DNA from: Agromyces allii
Lineage (GTDB): Bacteria > Actinomycetota > Actinomycetes > Actinomycetales > Microbacteriaceae
DNA: 64,000 nucleotides
Assembly (NCBI RefSeq): GCF_009749385.1
Contig: NZ_WBIN01000010.1
Coordinates: 62,001 to 126,000 of the forward strand
Direction: 5' to 3'
How positions within the stretch are numbered: the stretch's first letter is position 1; the number at the start of each line of letters is the position of its first letter. The notes under the pieces are model-generated. The model was given only the letters and a program-made list of their open reading frames with translations, was not told the DNA's origin and ran no database searches. Shown here piece after piece: positions 55,778 to 64,000 of the stretch. Both the position numbers and the translations under genes were made by a program.

Positions 55778-56848
55778 TCAGCCGATCGTGTCGACGACCG
55801 CCTGCACGCGTTCACGGAGCGCCGCCGAGATCGGCGAGGAACCGGCATCCTGCGCCGCGGCGTCCTGACCCGCTTCGCTCGCGACCCAGTCGAGGTAGGC
55901 GCCGACGAGCTCGCCCGTGCCCGCATCGGTGTAGCTGCGGCACGTGATCACGTAGCTCACGAGCACGAGCGGGTAGGCGCCCGCGGCATCCGTCGCCCGG
56001 TCGATGTCGATCACGAGGTCGTCGTCGGCGCGGCCGGACTGCATGGGCGAGACGTCGAGGATGGCGGCGGCGGCCTCGGGCGTCGGCTTGACGAAGTCAT
56101 CGCCGACCGCGAGCTGCGCGACGCCCATGTCGGTCGCGCGCGAGGCGTCGAGGTAGCCGATGACGTCGACGCCGTCGCGGATCACCGAGGCGACGCCCGA
56201 ACTGCCCTGCGCGGCCTCGCCCTCGTACGGGAACGTGCCCGACGGCTCGTCCGGCCAGTCGGCGGGCGCGGCCTCGTGCAGGAAGTCGGTGAAGTTCTCG
56301 GTCGTGCCCGAGTCGTCGGAGCGGTGCACGGCCGTGATGCGCGCGCCGGGCAGGGCCGCGTCGGGGTTCAGGGCGACGAGCGCGGGATCGTTCCAGCGGT
56401 CGATGTCGCCGCTGAAGATCCGGGCGACGGATGCCGCGTCGAGGCGCAGTTCGTCGACGCCGGCGATGTTGAACGCGAGCGCGATGGGCGACACGTAGAG
56501 CGGCAGGTCGACCGCGCCCGCGCCGGCCGTGCAGCGACCGACGTCGCCGGCGGTCTGGTCGGGATCGAGCGCCGCATCGCTGCCCGCGAACGCGACGGCG
56601 CCGATGAGGAACTGGTCGCGTCCGGCGCCAGATCCGGCGGGGTCGTAGTTGACGGTCGCGCTGCCGTTCGCGGTCTGGAAGCCCGCGATCCAGACCTCCT
56701 GCGCCGAGGCCTGCGCCGAGGAGCCCGCGCCGTCGATCGTGCCGGAGAGGGCGCTCGCCTGCTGGTCTCGCTCGTTCACGGCGCAGCCGCTCAACAGGAC
56801 CAGGGCGACGAGCGCACCCAGCCCCCCGGTGATCCTCGCCGCACGCAT
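55778..56848 (-). CDS. PstS-like phosphate-type substrate-binding lipoprotein
   Basis: 356 residues. The signal peptide ends in LLSGC with lipidated Cys22. IDGAGSSAQASAQEVWIAGF and NYDPAGSGAGRDQF match the phosphate-binding loops of PstS, as do HRSDDSGTTENFTDFL and PLVLVSYVITC later. It should bind phosphate outside the membrane and hand it to PstCAB. No pstC, pstA or pstB is adjacent, so it is an orphan here. A TACGAT box six bases before the ATG suggests a leaderless transcript. Confidence 0.88.
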   Translation of the reverse strand: MRAARITGGLGALVALVLLSGCAVNERDQQASALSGTIDGAGSSAQASAQEVWIAGFQTANGSATVNYDPAGSGAGRDQFLIGAVAFAGSDAALDPDQTAGDVGRCTAGAGAVDLPLYVSPIALAFNIAGVDELRLDAASVARIFSGDIDRWNDPALVALNPDAALPGARITAVHRSDDSGTTENFTDFLHEAAPADWPDEPSGTFPYEGEAAQGSSGVASVIRDGVDVIGYLDASRATDMGVAQLAVGDDFVKPTPEAAAAILDVSPMQSGRADDDLVIDIDRATDAAGAYPLVLVSYVITCRSYTDAGTGELVGAYLDWVASEAGQDAAAQDAGSSPISAALRERVQAVVDTIG

Positions 56849-56854
56849 ACCGTC

Positions 56855-56860
56855 ATCGTA
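56855..56860 (-). promoter_or_regulatory. -10-like box of the PstS-like gene
   Basis: TACGAT on the minus strand is separated from the ATG at 56848 by six bases, repeating the leaderless layout of ppc and the aromatic operon. Confidence 0.45.
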
Positions 56861-56965
56861 TTGACGCGCGGCTGGGAAGTCGCGGGCGCGCGCCGCAGGC
56901 TCACGCACCGGGCGCGCCCGCCGCAGGCTTACGACGGGCGCCGGCAAAGGCGGGGCGCCCGGGCC

Positions 56966-58303
56966 TCAGTCGAACGAGACGCGCGGGCGGTCGTCGACCA
57001 CGGGGCACCAGCCCTCGGGCGACCGCGAGTACTCGAATGCGGGTCCCTCGGCCACGAGCTGCCCGAGCGCGGCGACGAAGCGGTCGACGTCGTCGGTCGT
57101 CGAGCCGGCGCCGAGGCTCGCGCGGAGCCCGTTCGATCGGCTCGAGACGCGGTCGAAGAAGGGGTGAGCGCAGAAACGCCCGGCGCGCACCGAGATGCCG
57201 TGCTCGGCGCCGAGCGCCGCGGCGACGAGGCCGACCGAACCGTGGTCGAGCTCGACGGTGGCGATGGCGAGGCGATCGGTCGCGTCGTCGAATCCGCGGA
57301 TGACGCGCACGCCCGGCAGCGACGCGAGTCCGTCGTGCAGGCGGGCCGTGAGCCCGGCCTCATGCGCCTCGCGCTCGGCGTCGCCGAGGCGTTCGAGCTC
57401 CATGAGCGCGCGGGCGAGGGCCGCGATGCCGACGACGTTCGGGGTGCCCGCCTCGTGGCGGTCGGGGCCGGTCTTCCACTCGACCTGCTCGATGGCGACG
57501 TTCTCGACCGCGCCGCCGCCGGCCAGGAACGCCGGTGCCGCGTCGAGCCAGTCGGTCCGGCCGATGAGCGCACCCGCGCCGAACGGCGCATAGGCCTTGT
57601 GCCCCGAGAACGCGAGGTAGTCGAGGTCGGATGCCGCGAGGTCGACGCGTCGGTGCGGCAGCAGCTGCGCGGCGTCGACGGCGATGCGGGCGCCGTGGGC
57701 GTGTGCGACGCGCGCGAGCTCGGCGAGCGGGAGCACCTCGCCCGTGACGTTGGATGCGCCGGTCACCGATAGCAGCGCGGCGGGGCGCGAGGCGAGCTCG
57801 GCCTCGAGCGCGACGAGCGTCTCGGCGATGCTCCGGCGCGCGACGACCACGCGCCGATCGCGCCACGGCAGCAGGTTCGCGTGGTGCTCGATGTCGAGCA
57901 CCACGACGTCGCCGGGCACCGCGGTGGCGAGCAGGTTCAGGGCCTCGGTCGTGTTGCGGGTGAAGACCACGACGTCGCCGTCGCGCGCGCCGACGTGGCG
58001 GGCGACGCTCACGCGGGCGTCTTCGACGAGCGCCGTCGCGGCCTGCGACGGGTAGCCGCTGCCGCGGTGCACGCTCGAGTAGTAGGGCAGCACGCGCGCG
58101 ACGTGCGCCGCGACGGCCTGCAGCGCCGGGGCGGATGCCGCGACGTCGAGGTTCACGTGCCGCACCGTCGCGCCGCCGAGCACGGGCACCTCGAGGCCGG
58201 CGTCTGTGAGCGGGGCGAGCGGCGATGTCGCGTCGAGCGGGCCGCCCGCGGCATCCGAGCGCACCGAGTCGCGCACGTCGGTGCGGGTTGCGGTGTCGAT
58301 CAC
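56966..58303 (-). CDS. Class V aminotransferase, cysteine-desulfurase-like
   Basis: 445 residues, PLP fold-type I. HVNLDVAASAPALQAV opens the fold, VDAAQLLPHRRVDLAASDLDYLAFSGHKAYAPFGAGALIG contains the PLP-binding SGHK lysine, and RAGRFCAHPFFDR carries a cysteine where SufS/CsdA enzymes have their persulfide Cys. It may mobilise sulfur from cysteine. The active-site loop differs from canonical SufS (RxGHHCA), so the substrate may be another amino acid. GTG start with GGAG six bases upstream. It stands near an LLM flavin monooxygenase on the same strand. Confidence 0.82.
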   Translation of the reverse strand: MIDTATRTDVRDSVRSDAAGGPLDATSPLAPLTDAGLEVPVLGGATVRHVNLDVAASAPALQAVAAHVARVLPYYSSVHRGSGYPSQAATALVEDARVSVARHVGARDGDVVVFTRNTTEALNLLATAVPGDVVVLDIEHHANLLPWRDRRVVVARRSIAETLVALEAELASRPAALLSVTGASNVTGEVLPLAELARVAHAHGARIAVDAAQLLPHRRVDLAASDLDYLAFSGHKAYAPFGAGALIGRTDWLDAAPAFLAGGGAVENVAIEQVEWKTGPDRHEAGTPNVVGIAALARALMELERLGDAEREAHEAGLTARLHDGLASLPGVRVIRGFDDATDRLAIATVELDHGSVGLVAAALGAEHGISVRAGRFCAHPFFDRVSSRSNGLRASLGAGSTTDDVDRFVAALGQLVAEGPAFEYSRSPEGWCPVVDDRPRVSFD

Positions 58304-58460
58304 GGATGCTCCAATTGCCGGTCTGGCGTCGAACCTACGACCGGGGTGGCGAGGGCGACAACCGGCCGGCGTCGCACGTGGTCACGAGGTGCAACATTCG
58401 GTCACGAACCCCTCCGTCGGGTGGGTCTCGAGACGAGCGCCACCGCCGGACGCCACCGCC

Positions 58461-59858
58461 TCAGATGAAGGCGCCCGCGTAGCTCGGACGCGCGAAGCTG
58501 CTCTCGGGCCGCTCGAGCCCGAGGTGCTCGCGCAGCGTCTCGCCCTCGTACGCCGGGGGCAGCACCCCGCGGCGAACGAGCTCGGGCGCCACGAGCGTGG
58601 TGAAGGCCTCGAACTGCGAGGGCTGCACCGCCGAGAGCACGTTGAAGCCGTCGACCGCGCCCGCCTCGCCCCAGGTCTCGAACTCGCCGGCGATGTCGGC
58701 GGCCGTGCCCACGATGATCGGGGCGTTCACGGCCGCGGCGACGACGAGGTGCCGCAGCGTCGGCGGGCGGGTGCCGCCCGGCGTGCGCCCGGTGCGCTCG
58801 GCGACGATCTCGACGAGCTGCTGTCCGGCCCCGCCGAACTGCTCCGCGATCGCCGGGGTCACCGCGAGGTCGGGCGAACGGCCCGTGAGGTCGACGCCGA
58901 CGAGCGGCGACAGGCTCGCGAGCGAGCGCGACACGGGGAACCCGGGCGGCGGCCCGTCGGGCCAGTCCTCGACGAGCTGCATGAGCTCCGAGAGCTCGTC
59001 GGCGAGCTGCTGGGCGTCGGCGCGCGTCTCGCCCACGATCGGCAGCACGGGGGCGATGACCTTGAGCGTGCGGTCGTCGCGTCCGGACTCGAACGCGAGG
59101 GCGCGCAGCTCCTCGCGCACCGACACCGCGTGCGCGAGGTCGTTCGCCGCGACGAGGGCGAGGTCGGCGCTCTGCGCCGCGATGAGCTGCGAACGCGGCG
59201 ATCCGCCCGAGCGCACGATCGGCAGGTGCCCCTGCACGGGGCGCAGCACGTTCAGCGGCCCCGCGGAACGCACGTGCTCGCCGCGGAACCCGGTCTCGTG
59301 CAGGCTGCCGGGGGCGAGGAAGCGGCCCGTCGCGGCATCCGCCACGATCGCGTCGTCGTCGAAGGAGTCCCACAGCCGGCGCAGCACGGCCTCGAACTCG
59401 ACGGCCCGCTCGTACCGGGTGGAGTTCACCCGCTCGAAGTCGACGCCGTGGTTCAGCGCGGCGCGCGGATCGGCCGAGGTGACGAGGTTGAGGCCCGCGC
59501 GCCCGCCCGAGAGCAGGTCGATCGAGGCGGTCGCCCGCGCGACCGTGTACGGGTCTGCGTAGGTCGAGTCGACCGTCGCGATGAGGCCGATGCGGTCGGT
59601 CACGGCGGCGAGGTGCGAGATCGTCGACAGCGGGTCGATGCGCGCGACGAGGTACGGGTCGCGGTGCTCGAGGTCGTGACCCGTCGCGAGCCAGTCGCCG
59701 AAGAACAGGTAGTCGAGCCGGGCCTCCTCGGCCAGGCGCGCGGTCAGGCGCAGCACGCCGGCGTCGTGGCGCGGGTCGCGGTGCGCACCCGGGTAGCGCC
59801 AGCCCGACGGGTAGGCGCCGATCGCGCGCACCATCGCGCCGATGATGAGTCTGGTCAT
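58461..59858 (-). CDS. LLM-class flavin-dependent monooxygenase (NtaA/SnaA/DszA type)
   Basis: 465 residues, luciferase-like barrel using reduced FMN. LDYLFFGDWLATG, DPLSTISHLAAVTDRIGLIATVDSTYADPYTVARATASIDLLSGGRAGLNLVTS-type segments and RSGGSPRSQLIAAQSADLAL are hallmarks of the nitrilotriacetate/dibenzothiophene sulfone group. It would oxygenate an amine or organosulfur compound in the cytosol, with a flavin reductase encoded elsewhere. The nearby desulfurase-like enzyme makes an organosulfur substrate attractive, but that is inference. Confidence 0.9.
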   Translation of the reverse strand: MTRLIIGAMVRAIGAYPSGWRYPGAHRDPRHDAGVLRLTARLAEEARLDYLFFGDWLATGHDLEHRDPYLVARIDPLSTISHLAAVTDRIGLIATVDSTYADPYTVARATASIDLLSGGRAGLNLVTSADPRAALNHGVDFERVNSTRYERAVEFEAVLRRLWDSFDDDAIVADAATGRFLAPGSLHETGFRGEHVRSAGPLNVLRPVQGHLPIVRSGGSPRSQLIAAQSADLALVAANDLAHAVSVREELRALAFESGRDDRTLKVIAPVLPIVGETRADAQQLADELSELMQLVEDWPDGPPPGFPVSRSLASLSPLVGVDLTGRSPDLAVTPAIAEQFGGAGQQLVEIVAERTGRTPGGTRPPTLRHLVVAAAVNAPIIVGTAADIAGEFETWGEAGAVDGFNVLSAVQPSQFEAFTTLVAPELVRRGVLPPAYEGETLREHLGLERPESSFARPSYAGAFI

Positions 59859-60065
59859 CGTCGTCCCCCTCGTGGCGGTGTCGTGTTCGGCATGGCTCGA
59901 CGCTAGGTGGAGGGGGCGGATGTCGCGAGCGTCGCCCGACGCGCTCGGTAAGGGGGCGCAACAGGCCGTCTCATTCCGCCGCACGGCGACATGTCGGGCG
60001 TCATGAGAGGTCTCATCGGGCTCGGGCGGTCGTGTCCGGCAGCATGCTCCCGGGCGGGACGAGAA

Positions 60066-60097
60066 AACAGACATACCTGTTGGTTTCTTGCTATCCT
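60066..60097 (+). promoter_or_regulatory. Promoter and putative TetR operator of kinase/MATE/TetR operon
   Basis: CAGACA at 60068-60073 and TATCCT at 60092-60097 are spaced by 18 bp and resemble -35 and -10 elements. The inverted repeat AACAG-N6-CTGTT (60066-60081) overlaps the -35, a position where the TetR protein encoded at the end of this operon could block polymerase. Confidence 0.5.
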
Positions 60098-60145
60098 CGC
60101 TCTCATCGCTGCGCCGCAGGCGGCGCCGACACCCGAGAGGACTCG

Positions 60146-61144
60146 ATGGAGAGCATCACGAAGAACCGGCAGACACCCGACGTCCTGCGGCGGCTGATCG
60201 AACGCGCGTACGGCTCCGACCAGGTGCCGCAGGGTGCCGGGTTCGCGCACGAGATGACGGAGGGCTGGTTCAACGTCGCCTACCGCATCCGGCTCCGCGA
60301 CGGTCGACAGGTCGTGCTGAAGATCGCGCCGCCCGCCGACATCGCGGTGCTCACCCGCGAGCAGGACATGATGCGCGCCGAGCTCGAGGCGCTCCGCCTC
60401 GTCGCGACGCACACCTCGGTGCCCGTGCCGCGGGTCGACCACGTGGACCTCACGCACGAGGTCGTCGACGCCGACCTGTTCTTCATGGAGTACGTGGATG
60501 CCGAGAACTTCGGATTCGCGACGGCGGCCGGACGGTTCTCGCCCGAGGTCGTCGCCGCCGGCAACCGCGAGCTCGGCGCCCTCAATCGCGAGATCAACTC
60601 GATCGTCGGGCCGTGGTTCGGCCCGCTGCTGGGCGGCGGCGAGACGACCTGGCGGGCGGCGTTCACGACCATGATCGAGGACACGCTCGCCGACGGCGAG
60701 CGTGTCGGCATCGACCTCGGCTGGGAACCGGACGAGATCCGAGCCGTCCTCGCGGAGCACGCGGCGTCGCTCGACGAGGTGACCGAGCCCCGGCTGGTCG
60801 AGCTGGATCTCTGGACGAAGAACTCGATGATCCGCGACGGACGCATCGTCGCGATCCTCGACCACGAGCGCGCGGTCTTCGGCGACCCGCTCATGGAGGC
60901 GGGCCTGACCGGACTGGACCTGCCCGAGTTCGACGACCCGACCGACTTCATGGCCGGATTCGGCATCGCGGCGCTGACCGAGACCGAACGCGTGCGTCGC
61001 CGCCTCTACTCGCTCTACCTCGCGGTCATCATGGTCGTCGAGACGAAGTACCGCGGCCACACCGACGCCGGAGACTACGACTTCGGCCGCAGGTCGCTCG
61101 ACACCGTGATGGCCGCACTCGGTCGGGCCAGGGTCGCTCCGTGA
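60146..61144 (+). CDS. APH-like small-molecule kinase with altered catalytic motif
   Basis: 332 residues, aminoglycoside phosphotransferase / choline kinase fold. GWFNVAYRIRLRDGRQVVLKIAP gives the nucleotide loop and lysine, FFMEYVDAENFG the hinge, and ILDHERAVFGDPLMEAGL the metal-binding Asp. The usual HGDLHxxN motif reads ELDLWTKN: the His is replaced by Glu while Asp and Asn remain. It may still phosphorylate a small hydroxylated compound. GAGAGG upstream supports ATG 60146. Its stop overlaps the MATE gene start (GTGA). Confidence 0.85.
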   Translation: MESITKNRQTPDVLRRLIERAYGSDQVPQGAGFAHEMTEGWFNVAYRIRLRDGRQVVLKIAPPADIAVLTREQDMMRAELEALRLVATHTSVPVPRVDHVDLTHEVVDADLFFMEYVDAENFGFATAAGRFSPEVVAAGNRELGALNREINSIVGPWFGPLLGGGETTWRAAFTTMIEDTLADGERVGIDLGWEPDEIRAVLAEHAASLDEVTEPRLVELDLWTKNSMIRDGRIVAILDHERAVFGDPLMEAGLTGLDLPEFDDPTDFMAGFGIAALTETERVRRRLYSLYLAVIMVVETKYRGHTDAGDYDFGRRSLDTVMAALGRARVAP

Positions 61145-62502
61145 CGGACGCCGCCACACGCGACCGTGCCGAGGACCTCGCCACGAGGCCCCTCGGGCGG
61201 TTGCTGTGGTGGGCGTGCTCGCAGACGACCCTGTCGGTGGGGGTCTACGGGGTCTACGCGCTGACCAACGCCTGGTTCGTCGCGCGCGGGGTCGGCGAGA
61301 CCGCGCTGGCCGCCGTCAACCTCGTCGCCCCGGTGCTGCTGCTGTTCGGCGCGGTCGCGACCACGGTCGGCGTCGGCGGCGCATCCCTCGTGTCGCGACG
61401 CCTCGGCGCTCGCGACCCCGATGGCGCGGCCCGCGCGGCCGGCAACGCGTTCGTCGTCTACTGGGCGACCGCCGTCGTCGTCTCCGTGTTCGGGCTCCTC
61501 TTCCTCGACCCGATCCTGCGGATGCTGGGCGCGACCGCCGAGACGCTGCCCGACGCCCGCACCTACGGCGCCGTGCTCATCGGCGGCGCGATCGTCGCGA
61601 CCGGCTTCTCGGCGATCGTGCGCGCCGAGGGCCGGATGCTGTTCTCCACGCTGCTGTGGGCCGTGCCGGTGCTCGTGCAGATCGTCCTCGACCCGATCCT
61701 CATCTTCGGGTTCCACCTCGGCGTGATCGGGGCCGCAGTGGGAACCGTCGGAGGGCAGGCGGTGTCGGCCGCGATGGCGATCTGGTTCTTCTTCCTCCAG
61801 CGGCGTCGGCCCTACCGGATCCGACTGCGGCACCTGCGTCCGAACCCGGCCACGATCGGCGCGCTCGCCTCGATCGGCGCGCCGTCGTTCCTGCTCGGAC
61901 TCGGCGCGACGGTCCTCGCGATCCTCGTCAACGCGACGCTGGCGACGGTGGGCGTTGCGGCGCTGGCCGCGTACGCGGTCTGCGCCAGGGTGCAGACCTT
62001 CGTCTCGATGCCGCAGACGGGCATCACCCAGGGCATGCAGCCGATCGTCGGCTTCAACGCCGGCCGAGGCCTCGAGGAGCGCGTCGAGCGCACGCGCACG
62101 CTCGCGACGCGCGCGACCCTCGCCGCGGGCGCGATCGCCACCCTCGTCGTGATGACCGGCGCCGAACCGCTCGTCTCAGCGTTCCTGACCGATCCGGCCG
62201 CCGTCTCGACGGCCACGACCGCGCTCCGCGTCATCTCGATCGGCTTCGTCTTCACGGGCGTCGCACCCCTGCTCTCGGCCTACTTCCAGGCGCTCGGTCG
62301 ACCGGCGCCGTCGTACGCGATCTCGGTCGGAACCCTGATCGGCCTGAAGATCCCGCTGGTGCTGACGTTCGGTCTGCTCTGGCCGCAGGCTGTCTGGGTC
62401 GCACTCCCCGTCGGCGAGGTGCTCGCCGCGGCCGCCGCCTGGGCGATCTTCCATGCGTCTCGCAGGCTCGCCCCCGCCCCGCTACATTCGAACCGACCAT
62501 GA
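61141..62502 (+). CDS. MATE-family multidrug efflux protein
   Basis: 453 residues with 12 helices in two bundles. LATRPLGRLLWWACSQTTLSVGVYGVYALTNAWFVAR begins helix 1, and GGASLVSRRLGARDPDGAARAAGNAF and MPQTGITQGMQPIVGFNAG are typical of the DinF/NorM-like MATE proteins. It extrudes cationic or other drugs with Na+ or H+. It starts with a GTG overlapping the kinase stop, and its stop overlaps the TetR start. Kinase and exporter may together neutralise one compound. Confidence 0.92.
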   Translation: MTDAATRDRAEDLATRPLGRLLWWACSQTTLSVGVYGVYALTNAWFVARGVGETALAAVNLVAPVLLLFGAVATTVGVGGASLVSRRLGARDPDGAARAAGNAFVVYWATAVVVSVFGLLFLDPILRMLGATAETLPDARTYGAVLIGGAIVATGFSAIVRAEGRMLFSTLLWAVPVLVQIVLDPILIFGFHLGVIGAAVGTVGGQAVSAAMAIWFFFLQRRRPYRIRLRHLRPNPATIGALASIGAPSFLLGLGATVLAILVNATLATVGVAALAAYAVCARVQTFVSMPQTGITQGMQPIVGFNAGRGLEERVERTRTLATRATLAAGAIATLVVMTGAEPLVSAFLTDPAAVSTATTALRVISIGFVFTGVAPLLSAYFQALGRPAPSYAISVGTLIGLKIPLVLTFGLLWPQAVWVALPVGEVLAAAAAWAIFHASRRLAPAPLHSNRP

Positions 62503-63140
62503 ACGACGCCCGCGCAGATCCGACCGCCGCCGAACGCGTCGCGAACTCGTACCCGAAGGGCGAGCGGCGTCGCGCCGAGATCATCGAGACGGCGTTCTCG
62601 GTGTTCGCCTCCGACTCCTACCGAGGCGCAAGCATGGTGCAGATCGCCGCGGCCGTCGGCATCTCGCGAGCCGGCCTCCTCCACCACTTCCCCACCAAGG
62701 AGTCGCTCCTCGCCGCGGTGCTCGAGGAACGCGACCGGGTCAACGGCGTGCGGTACTTCGAGGGAGCGGACCCGCAGCGCGACGGGATCGACTACTTCCG
62801 GCATCTCCTCCGTCTCGTCGACGCGAACGCCGGGCAACGCGAGCTCGTCCAGCTGTTCGCCACGCTCTCCACCGAGGCGGCCGACCCCGGGCATCCGGCC
62901 CACGGCTACTTCGTCGACCGGTACCGCTGGCTCGAGGCCGACATCGACCACGCCCTGGGTGAAGCGGCCTCCCGCGGACTGCTGCGGCCGGGCCGCGACC
63001 TCGACGGGGTCGCACGAGACCTCATCGCCCTCATCGACGGGCTCCAGATCCAGTGGCTCATCGACCCGACCGGCATCGACATCGGCGCCCGGCTGCGGCG
63101 CCGCCTCGCCGAGTTCCTGACGGCCGACCTCGAGGCCTGA
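62499..63140 (+). CDS. TetR-family regulator of the kinase/MATE operon
   Basis: 213 residues. The HTH (about 22-65) reads ETAFSVFASDSYRGASMVQIAAAVGISRAGLLHHFPTKESLLAAVL. A ligand domain follows (LQIQWLIDP near residue 180). It is last in a three-gene operon with ATGA overlap, so its level follows that of the exporter. It presumably represses the promoter at 60066-60097 until the drug binds. Confidence 0.92.
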   Translation: MNDARADPTAAERVANSYPKGERRRAEIIETAFSVFASDSYRGASMVQIAAAVGISRAGLLHHFPTKESLLAAVLEERDRVNGVRYFEGADPQRDGIDYFRHLLRLVDANAGQRELVQLFATLSTEAADPGHPAHGYFVDRYRWLEADIDHALGEAASRGLLRPGRDLDGVARDLIALIDGLQIQWLIDPTGIDIGARLRRRLAEFLTADLEA

Positions 63141-63155
63141 CCTCCGGGTCCCGAC

Positions 63156-63179
63156 CCCGCGCGCACGTCGGCGCGCGGG
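63156..63179. terminator. Hairpin between convergent genes
   Basis: CCCGCGCGC at 63156-63164 pairs perfectly with GCGCGCGGG at 63171-63179 around a 6-nt loop, 15 bases after the TetR stop and 28 bases before the peptidase stop on the other strand. Confidence 0.7.
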
Positions 63180-63207
63180 CGGGCGCACGCGCCTCGGCGC
63201 GGGCGGC

Positions 63208-64000
63208 TCAGGCGAGCCGCAGCAGCCGCTCCGTGACGCGGGCCGAGAATGCGAGCGCGTCGACCGGGATGTGCTCGTCGGCCGTGTGGAACTGGCCGAA
63301 CACGTCGAAGCCGTCGGGCACGCGCAGGGGCACGAAGCCGTAGCCGGCGATGCCGAGCCGCGACAGGTGCTTGTTGTCGGTGCTCGCGGGCAGCAGGTAC
63401 GGCACGACGAGCCCTTCGGGGTCGTCGGCCTCGATCGCCTGCTGCATGGCCGAGACGATGGGTGCGTCGACGGGCGACGCGATCGGGGCGATCCACGTGC
63501 TCACCTCGAGCTCGACGTCGGGGCCGATGACGGCGCGCAGTTCGTCGACGAAGGTCTCCTCGTGGCCGGGCAGCACGCGCAGGTCGAGGCTCGCTGTGGC
63601 GACGCCCGGGATCACGTTGGTCTTGGATCCGGCGTCGAGCACGGTCGGCGACGCCGTGTCGCGCGCGCCGGCCCCGAGGAGCGACCCCGTGAAGCCGAGC
63701 TCGGCGAGCTCGGCCTCGACGTCGGCCGCGGCATCCGGGAACGCGAGACCGCGCGCCTCGCCGAAGCGTTCGAGGAACGTCTCGAGCGCCGGCGTGCGCG
63801 TGAACGGGAACCTGTGGTCGCCGATCGCGGCGACCGCGCGTCCGATGCGCACCACGGGATTGTCCGTCGTCGGACGCGAGCCGTGCCCGGGGCGGCCGCG
63901 TGCCGTGACCCGCGCCCAGGCGACGCCCTTCTCGGCGGTGGCCACGAGGTACGCGCGACGGTGCCGAACTGTCGCGGCCCCGGCATCCGGAGCCTCCGAA
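63208..64000 (-). CDS. M20-family metallopeptidase, N-terminus cut by window edge
   Basis: The last 263 residues are visible and the frame stays open to the window edge, so the start lies outside. RRAYLVATAEKGVAWARVTARGRPGHGSRP precedes the dimerisation (lid) domain, as in dipeptidase / ArgE-type M20 peptidases. The lid ends in SLDLRVLPGHEETFVDELRAVIG, and FGQFHTADEHIPVDAL near the C-terminus carries the last zinc ligand His. It hydrolyses dipeptides or N-acyl amino acids in the cytosol. The zinc-binding N-terminal half cannot be checked. An internal GTG at 63945 is not the true start. Confidence 0.9.
   Translation of the reverse strand, partial: SEAPDAGAATVRHRRAYLVATAEKGVAWARVTARGRPGHGSRPTTDNPVVRIGRAVAAIGDHRFPFTRTPALETFLERFGEARGLAFPDAAADVEAELAELGFTGSLLGAGARDTASPTVLDAGSKTNVIPGVATASLDLRVLPGHEETFVDELRAVIGPDVELEVSTWIAPIASPVDAPIVSAMQQAIEADDPEGLVVPYLLPASTDNKHLSRLGIAGYGFVPLRVPDGFDVFGQFHTADEHIPVDALAFSARVTERLLRLA

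Noticed and set aside
56966-58303. Second kynureninase
   Set aside because: The family V enzyme has a SGHK lysine motif and FCAHPFF cysteine as in desulfurases, and lacks the kynureninase YLDGNSLG and YKYLNGGPG motifs.

Overview
The window is about 70% GC and densely coded. It carries actinobacterial hallmarks: PspC-type kinases, HadA/HadB beside murB, many GTG starts and TANNNT -10 boxes six to eight bases before start codons. The overall style points to a member of the Microbacteriaceae (Agromyces- or Microbacterium-like). This is inference from style and gene content; no marker gene such as 16S rRNA is present. No gene-free stretch exceeds 300 bases. I saw no tRNA, rRNA, CRISPR array, insertion sequence or phage gene.

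Layout. 0-8.2 kb: the N-terminal two thirds of PEP carboxylase (cut by the window edge), an ABC-2 exporter, a TetR plus DHA2 exporter pair and a long-chain acyl-CoA ligase. 8.4-12.7 kb: a PspC-type histidine kinase and LuxR response regulator, divergent from a PspC membrane protein. 12.8-15 kb: murB with a two-subunit hotdog dehydratase. 15-20.7 kb: an amino-acid antiporter, then a TetR, MFS and amidohydrolase cassette. 20.9-23.4 kb: a large secreted repeat protein with S-layer-like modules.

23.6-31.9 kb (minus strand) is a polyamine/GABA catabolic block: APC permease, universal stress protein, putrescine-type amine oxidase, aldehyde dehydrogenase, glutamate-type dehydrogenase and GABA transaminase. 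Together they would carry putrescine to 4-aminobutanal, GABA, succinate semialdehyde and succinate.

32-49.5 kb is the most notable part. On the plus strand, nine genes form a complete meta-cleavage route from 3-hydroxykynurenine/3-hydroxyanthranilate to pyruvate and acetyl-CoA. They encode aminomuconate semialdehyde dehydrogenase, hydratase, acetaldehyde dehydrogenase, aldolase, oxalocrotonate decarboxylase, aminomuconate deaminase, 3-hydroxyanthranilate dioxygenase, ACMS decarboxylase and kynureninase. Most are joined by 4-base stop/start overlaps. A PucR-type regulator follows and a LysR regulator sits upstream, divergent. On the minus strand beyond LysR lies an operon of an LVIVD-repeat protein, an MFS carrier and an Fbp-like ABC importer. 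A near-identical 21-bp sequence lies in front of both transcription units, suggesting one LysR regulon.

51.4-64 kb holds a GH1 beta-glucosidase and an SGNH hydrolase flanking a perfect 30-bp palindrome, two FusB/FBP-type zinc-finger paralogues around an unknown membrane protein, an orphan PstS-like lipoprotein, a cysteine-desulfurase-like enzyme, an LLM flavin monooxygenase, a self-contained kinase/MATE/TetR operon, and the C-terminal part of an M20 peptidase cut by the window edge.
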